Shown: in pieces, positions 6,901-9,573 of the stretch
How positions within the stretch are numbered: the stretch's first letter is position 1
How the letters are laid out: every line of letters begins with the position of its first letter
The notes under the pieces: model-generated
Databases searched by the model: none
The model's input: the letters and a program-made list of their open reading frames with translations, nothing else
Told to the model about the DNA's origin: nothing
Origin: an uncultured Myxococcales bacterium
GTDB lineage: Bacteria; Myxococcota; UBA727; VGSZ01
NCBI GenBank assembly: GCA_903952805.1
Contig: CAJBHN010000285.1
Coordinates: 1 to 9,573, forward strand
Direction of reading: 5' to 3'
Length of the DNA: 9,573 nt
Made by a program: the position numbers and the translations under genes

Positions 6901-7089
6901 CTCCACGCTCGCGGCGGTCGCAACGCGCGTGACCTCGTGGGTACGTTTGGTGCGGACCTTCGCGCCGTCGACGACCTCAAGAAATTCATCGGTGTCGACG
7001 TCAACGGTGCGTGGCAGCTCAAGGTGGTCGACCTGGCCGGCCAGGACACGGGCACGCTGAACAGCTGGAGCCTCGAGATCGACGTCTGA
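3994..7089 (+). CDS. Large multidomain protein: putative transglutaminase-like enzyme with C-terminal P/Homo B domain
   Basis: The 1031-residue protein has no classical signal peptide. Residues 1-105 form a helical N-terminal domain I do not recognise, followed by a Thr-Pro linker (110-119). The central region carries YWSYGHD (286-292), an EF-hand-like loop (440-451: D440, D442, N444, N448, D451) and immediately WWGHC (456-460). C460 is the only cysteine in the protein, hence the likely nucleophile. Candidate partner histidines are H601 (DMHVV) and H747 (HAVRFTTEW). LDDKG (785-789) and DFYW (802-805) lie further on. From memory this order resembles the transglutaminase-elicitor family (PF16683), but the match is loose. 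After a second Pro/Gly/Thr linker (about 894-912), residues 916-1031 are a P/Homo B domain: GDLDVKLIAPNGTEV, GAWQLKVVDLAG and the terminal TGTLNSWSLEI. P domains usually follow subtilases; no subtilase triad is seen. Protein cross-linking or peptide cleavage at the surface is inferred, not shown. Confidence 0.85.
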   Translation: MRITDRAIQTFTARIAATPGKQIDDANVVELLSTVADKAGLSAAQALTRLKAPGISRQQQYDLTKAGLSARETEDLKELLDKGGFTLSPGARNFLEALVGRATFNPNTGSTPTPTPTPPSGPLTLSGREIKAEDKVVSTASHTIQLATVVGGQTLPDFRLSQRTITDPEQKPTIIDVAALNLPSMATAAAFKTMLTGLQTAHKAFLAPDKTALQAKLPADDRSNYAFLNVTGRRIEQFFGEAQRLIGQSGMPTSEQAKARVELNAAFRDAFRGRTAEFDRADTGGYWSYGHDAAFVHVFERMLSALPDNDPKKPFIQNQIDFIFTHKYVPNGKVSENDAEKSLGLVAISKTSRHVVSMTAGSATANQVSYETLQLHTAAGGPNAGRHVYRDGTQLFFQGTRTELSAADAAKVRGTAVSNDGIVFRRAQTGEQIRADFRYDWDGNGMLNSSDIDTGWWGHCDIKALMETILADMGGSGGVSEYRADTKRVTDFSRDMQLEGLAALLNFDDVYQNTTSPSQRVQFGTTNFAGARYDNRPTVMTLNTSGGSMTLPIRLTAMSQKGDSTKPVDVNTIFAAKVADARQETFVDNKDLVRVDQGDMHVVDGTGRKLDGTTDGYSFDARGWPVESKTSFELNLNATTGAKVLIGTQLRDVNSRTLERFYFDPATKQIEKVETQFVQKAGTTTYEAVEGRRTTVGALRGVELSKEMEAGDDVKNKLKMLEDAVRTGAKIATDSDTKDQVWNGEVHAVRFTTEWRSDDGQWERVGVNVDATFGGGKVGTFLHKLDDKGVVVDSMEVKAAVDFYWADAPRIAPLVSERGNWYVNEAMLERGVVDLGRGKAASLGALQDLSDLIFLGLKAKDNKKLFTIVDGGKRFVYEDKAAWDKDVAALKSRDTGGTGPVTPATPGKVQQASRPNLSVPDNDPSGITDTITVASSGPLKDIKVSLDLQHSYVGDLDVKLIAPNGTEVKLHARGGRNARDLVGTFGADLRAVDDLKKFIGVDVNGAWQLKVVDLAGQDTGTLNSWSLEIDV

Positions 7090-7116
7090 GGTCCGCCCCC
7101 GGTCTTCCGGATCAAG

Positions 7117-7143
7117 AAACGCACGGCCACGCCGTGCGTTTTT
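7117..7143 (+). terminator. Rho-independent terminator after the 1031-residue gene
   Basis: Perfect 11-bp stem AAACGCACGGC (7117-7127), loop CAC, GCCGTGCGTTT (7131-7141), running into five T bases (7139-7143). It lies 27 bases past the stop codon and is the strongest terminator in the window, closing the upstream plus-strand block. Confidence 0.92.
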
Positions 7144-7163
7144 CGTGGGGCTGTCTGCCTTGC

Positions 7164-7192
7164 AGCCAACGCCCCCATCGGGCGTTGTGGCT
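7164..7192 (+). other. Second stem-loop after the terminator
   Basis: An 8-bp stem CAACGCCC (7167-7174) / GGGCGTTG (7180-7187) with loop CCATC. Alternatively AGCC/GGCT extends the stem to 11 pairs with a 2-base bulge. There is no T-tract. It may be a back-up termination structure or part of the leader of the CBS gene. Confidence 0.5.
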
Positions 7193-7254
7193 GGTCGATC
7201 GCGCCCAGGGCGCAAGTGTGAAGACGCACAAGATTGAGCCGACGAGCAGCTGAA

Positions 7255-7272
7255 GCGGCGGTGCAGCGCCGC
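7255..7272 (+). other. GC hairpin in the leader of the CBS gene
   Basis: GCGGCG (7255-7260) and CGCCGC (7267-7272) around a 6-base loop, about 50 bases before the CBS start. It may be a chance GC stem or a leader structure. The 231-base gap 7090-7320 contains this, the two hairpins above and the ribosome binding site; I see no clear -35/-10 pair in it. Confidence 0.3.
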
Positions 7273-7307
7273 CGGGCATTGGCCACAACGTTGCAATCGA
7301 CGATGCC

Positions 7308-7314
7308 AGAGGTG
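7308..7314 (+). promoter_or_regulatory. Ribosome binding site deciding the CBS start
   Basis: AGAGGTG sits 6 bases before ATG 7321. This selects that ATG over the in-frame TTG at 7234 and the ATG at 7303, whose codons would overlap or precede the site. Confidence 0.75.
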
Positions 7315-7320
7315 TTTTCC

Positions 7321-7731
7321 ATGTTCCGCCCGACCCTTGAAAATTCCATGACCCGCCACCCCCATTCCATCCGCGCCGGTGAGACCCTGCGGACAGCCGA
7401 ACTGATGATGGACAAGCTCAAGGTGCATCACCTGCCGGTGCTCGACGGCGGGCGATTGGTGGGTGTCATCACCGACTCCGACATCGCCTTCGCGGCCCGC
7501 ATTCGAGGCAATGTCGACATTGTCAAAGTTGAGGAGTCCTGCGTCGATGATCCAGTCACTGTCGACGTCGAGACCGACCTCGGCACGGCGGTCACCATCA
7601 TGCTCGACCGCCGTGTCGATTCGGTCCTCATCACCGAGACTGAAGGGGACACGGAGCCGAAGCTGGCAGGCATCTTTACCCTGCGCGACGCCGCCCGTGT
7701 CCTGCACCACCAGCTTACCCTGCGTCTGTGA
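7321..7731 (+). CDS. Small two-CBS-domain protein
   Basis: The 136-residue product is nearly all a Bateman module. CBS1 runs from about residue 10 to 60 (MTRHPHSIRAGETLRTA, then HHLPVLDGGRLVGVITDSDI) and CBS2 from about 74 to 130 (CVDDPVTVDVETDLGTA, then VDSVLIT and LAGIFTLRDAARVL). Such pairs bind adenosine nucleotides (AMP, ATP, SAM) and act as energy or metabolite sensors for partner proteins; stand-alone versions are common and their partners are rarely known. There is no catalytic domain, signal peptide or membrane segment, so it is probably cytoplasmic. The start at 7321 follows a good AGAGG site. It follows a strong terminator and so probably heads a new transcript that may continue into the TPR-like gene 64 bases downstream and recF. 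Confidence 0.92.
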   Translation: MFRPTLENSMTRHPHSIRAGETLRTAELMMDKLKVHHLPVLDGGRLVGVITDSDIAFAARIRGNVDIVKVEESCVDDPVTVDVETDLGTAVTIMLDRRVDSVLITETEGDTEPKLAGIFTLRDAARVLHHQLTLRL

Positions 7732-7795
7732 CCGGGTTGTGTCGCCGGTGTCGGCCTCGCTGTTTCAGGCTCGTCAGGCGTGCTATGCGACGGCG

Positions 7796-8440
7796 ATGAT
7801 CGACGTCGACGACGCAGCTCGGGCGGTGGTGGAGGCTCTCTCGTCGGGTGATCCCGATCGGGTCGACGCCGCCCGTACTGCCTACCTCCAGGTTGATGGC
7901 AAAGGCGCCGTTGCCGCCGACATGCGCTACCGCCTCGGGCTGTCGCGCTTGTTCCGTCATCGGGATCCCGATGGCGCCATTGAGCTGTTCAAGGAGGCCG
8001 CTGCCGAAAAATCCGCCCCGGTGGCCCCCGAGGCTCGGGTCAGTTTGGCGTTGTGTCTGTCGTCGCGAGGCAAACGCCAACAGGCCATCTTCGAGTTGCG
8101 CAAGATGCTGCCCGAGGGGGCTGCCGCCACCATCCACACCGCCCAGGCCCTCGATTTCCTGTCGATGCTGTTGCGCGACTCCGGCGCTGCCCACAAAGAC
8201 GTCATCGCCGTCGACGAGACCCGCAAGGGGCATCTGCGGGCCCTGGCCACCGACGCCCGCGACGGTCTTGAGAAAGCCCACTATTTGTTGCGACTCGCGG
8301 CCGCGTACGCCGACGGCGGCACCGGCATCGACTTCGTTTCGGCCCGCAAGGTGTACGACGAGGTCATCAAGCTCGGTGCCAGGGCCGGCGAGTCGGCGTT
8401 GCAGGCTGCTCGTCAGGCGCAGAAGTCCCTGCCTCGCTGA
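7796..8440 (+). CDS. TPR-like helical protein upstream of recF
   Basis: The 214-residue cytoplasmic protein is almost wholly alpha-helical and rich in Ala, Leu and Arg. Segments 43-75 (MRYRLGLSRLFRHRDPDGAI...) and 79-106 (EARVSLALCLSSRGKRQQAI...) have the paired-helix look of tetratricopeptide repeats, and further helices 152-172 and 181-212 continue the pattern. TPR arrays are protein-binding scaffolds; no partner can be named. ATG 7796 is the first ATG before the helical body, but it lacks a clear ribosome binding site, and in-frame GTG codons at 7739 and 7748 are possible alternatives adding 16-19 residues. The gene lies between the CBS gene and recF on the same strand, and its TGA overlaps the recF ribosome binding site, so the two are probably translationally coupled. 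Confidence 0.8.
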   Translation: MIDVDDAARAVVEALSSGDPDRVDAARTAYLQVDGKGAVAADMRYRLGLSRLFRHRDPDGAIELFKEAAAEKSAPVAPEARVSLALCLSSRGKRQQAIFELRKMLPEGAAATIHTAQALDFLSMLLRDSGAAHKDVIAVDETRKGHLRALATDARDGLEKAHYLLRLAAAYADGGTGIDFVSARKVYDEVIKLGARAGESALQAARQAQKSLPR

Positions 8441-8442
8441 GG
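8438..8442 (+). promoter_or_regulatory. recF ribosome binding site overlapping the previous stop codon
   Basis: TGAGG: the TGA stop of the TPR-like gene (8438-8440) shares bases with the GAGG Shine-Dalgarno of recF, 5 bases before ATG 8448. This predicts translational coupling and fixes the recF start. Confidence 0.7.
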
Positions 8443-8447
8443 CTGGC

Positions 8448-9560
8448 ATGCAACTGCTGCGCATCTCTGTCGACGGCTTCCGCAACCTCAACGAGGTCGT
8501 TGTCGAACCCCATCCTCGCTTGACGGTGTTGGTCGGCGACAACGGGCAGGGCAAGACCAACCTCCTCGAGGCGATCCATCTCGTCTCGGCGCTGCGACCC
8601 CTGCGTTCGGTCGAGCGGGTGGCCGAACTGGTCGGCTTTGGCCGCGAGCGCGGCGAGATTCACGGCCGCTTTGAACTCGACGGGCCCCTTGACGTCGATG
8701 TCGTCGTCGAGGCCCGCGGTCGCAAGGCGACGGTGGGCGGCAAGGCCGTCCGCGATGTGTCGACCCTGGCGCAGCGCCTGGGCGTCGTCAGCTTTGTCCC
8801 CGAGGACAGCACCATCATTCGGGGCAGTCCCGGTGATCGTCGTCGTGGACTCGACCGTTTTGCCTTCTCGTTGCTGCCATCGTTCGCCGGTGTCAGTCGG
8901 CGCTTTGAAGAGGCCCTGGAGCAGCGCAACCGCCTGCTCAAAGAGCCCGTCATCGACCTGGCCGCCCTCGACGCGTTTACGCCGCCATACATCGATGCCG
9001 CGGTCGCACTGACCCGCCTGCGCAGCGCCAGCGCCAGCCGCTGGGCCCCGGTTTTTGCGGCCGAATCCGAAGCCATCGCCGACGGCGCGCTGGGGGCCTG
9101 CCTCGCCTACCGCAGCGGCATCGCCGATGACGTCATCGATGACACGGTCACGGCGGCGTGGTTGCAGGGGTGCCTTGATGAGAGGCTGCGACGGGGACGG
9201 GACCAGGAGTTGCGCCGGCGGGTGACGCTGTGTGGGCCCCAGCAGGACGATCTCATCATCGACAAGACGGGACGGGCCGCTCGCTTCCTGGCATCCCAGG
9301 GCGAGGCGAGGGCGCTCGTGCTGGCCCTCAAGCTCGCCTGCGTGCGGATCCTGACCGAGGTGCGCGGGCAGGCGCCCCTGCTGCTGCTCGACGACGTCGC
9401 TGGTGAACTCGATGCGTTCCGTGCCCGACGCCTGCTCGACGCGGTCGACGAGCACGGCGTTCAATGTTTCGTCACGACCACGTCGGTGGCGACGTTGCCG
9501 CCCCTTGGTACGGCCCTCGTGGTCGGCCTCGCCAACGGACGACTGCTGACCAGGCTGTGA
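8448..9560 (+). CDS. recF: DNA replication and repair protein RecF
   Basis: RecF is an SMC-like ATPase that, with RecO and RecR, loads RecA at single-strand gaps and stalled forks. The 370-residue length is typical. The start LLRISVDGFRNL is the family's beta-strand opening. Walker A is GDNGQGKT (residues 30-37), the ABC signature is represented by SQGEARA (283-289), and Walker B with D-loop is LLLLDDVAGELD (311-322, D315/D316). CGPQQDDL is the usual RecF block before the signature, and the C-terminal TTTS corresponds to the switch region. Most RecF proteins have a Ser before ELD; here it is Gly. recF is classically in a dnaA-dnaN-recF-gyrB cluster, but here it follows a CBS and a TPR-like gene with no dnaN; what lies beyond 9573 is unknown. 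Nothing suggests truncation. Confidence 0.96.
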   Translation: MQLLRISVDGFRNLNEVVVEPHPRLTVLVGDNGQGKTNLLEAIHLVSALRPLRSVERVAELVGFGRERGEIHGRFELDGPLDVDVVVEARGRKATVGGKAVRDVSTLAQRLGVVSFVPEDSTIIRGSPGDRRRGLDRFAFSLLPSFAGVSRRFEEALEQRNRLLKEPVIDLAALDAFTPPYIDAAVALTRLRSASASRWAPVFAAESEAIADGALGACLAYRSGIADDVIDDTVTAAWLQGCLDERLRRGRDQELRRRVTLCGPQQDDLIIDKTGRAARFLASQGEARALVLALKLACVRILTEVRGQAPLLLLDDVAGELDAFRARRLLDAVDEHGVQCFVTTTSVATLPPLGTALVVGLANGRLLTRL

Positions 9561-9573
9561 GCCCTGCCGGACG

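Noticed and set aside
7234..7320. Extension of the CBS protein to a TTG start
   Set aside because: It adds Arg/Ala-rich sequence with no domain match and lies upstream of the AGAGGTG site that fits ATG 7321.
5875..7710. Long minus-strand open frame (611 codons), crossing the terminator and the CBS gene
   Set aside because: It is antisense to well-supported plus-strand genes, reads through a terminator hairpin and intergenic DNA, and its product is low-complexity (Val, Asp, Gly, His rich) with no recognisable domain; long shadows are expected in GC-rich DNA.
7848..8447. Upstream extension of the recF frame
   Set aside because: It overlaps the TPR-like gene in another phase, is rich in Pro, Arg, Ser and Cys, and precedes the canonical RecF start.
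8367..9464. Minus-strand open frame of 365 codons opposite recF
   Set aside because: RecF motifs on the plus strand are unambiguous; the antisense product has no recognisable features.

Overview
The window is GC-rich, densely coding, chromosomal-looking DNA with third-position GC bias. Several traits point to Myxococcota or a former deltaproteobacterial relative such as Bradymonadales: a lipoprotein with a long Gly-Glu tract and many cysteines, a PEGA protein with a C-terminal membrane-segment pair, and a large orphan enzyme-like protein ending in a P/Homo B domain. This placement is inferred from gene style; there is no marker that fixes the taxon. No mobile element, CRISPR array, tRNA or rRNA was seen.

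Layout. Positions 1-540 hold groES on the minus strand with a complete heat-shock control region: a sigma70-type promoter followed by a perfect CIRCE inverted repeat (HrcA operator). A strong nested hairpin lies downstream of groES, and the next gene in that direction (groEL would be usual) is outside the window. Everything from 654 onward is on the plus strand: a Cys-rich lipoprotein with (GE)27 (654-1832), a calcineurin-like metallophosphoesterase starting at GTG (1883-2593), an exported PEGA-domain protein (2663-3889), and a 1031-residue protein (3994-7089). A textbook rho-independent terminator at 7117-7143 closes this block. After a leader with further hairpins come a small two-CBS-domain protein (7321-7731), a helical TPR-like protein (7796-8440) and recF (8448-9560), tightly spaced and probably co-transcribed; the recF ribosome binding site overlaps the stop codon of the gene before it.

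The item most worth follow-up is the 1031-residue protein. It has a single cysteine in its whole length, placed in a WWGHC motif directly after an EF-hand-like loop. With other weak motifs this suggests a divergent transglutaminase/cysteine-protease-fold enzyme, joined to a C-terminal P/Homo B domain and a novel N-terminal helical domain, with no classical signal peptide. The other genes are recognisable families. Their juxtaposition (CBS-TPR-recF away from dnaA/dnaN, and a heat-shock operon divergent from a repeat-rich lipoprotein) is of secondary interest.
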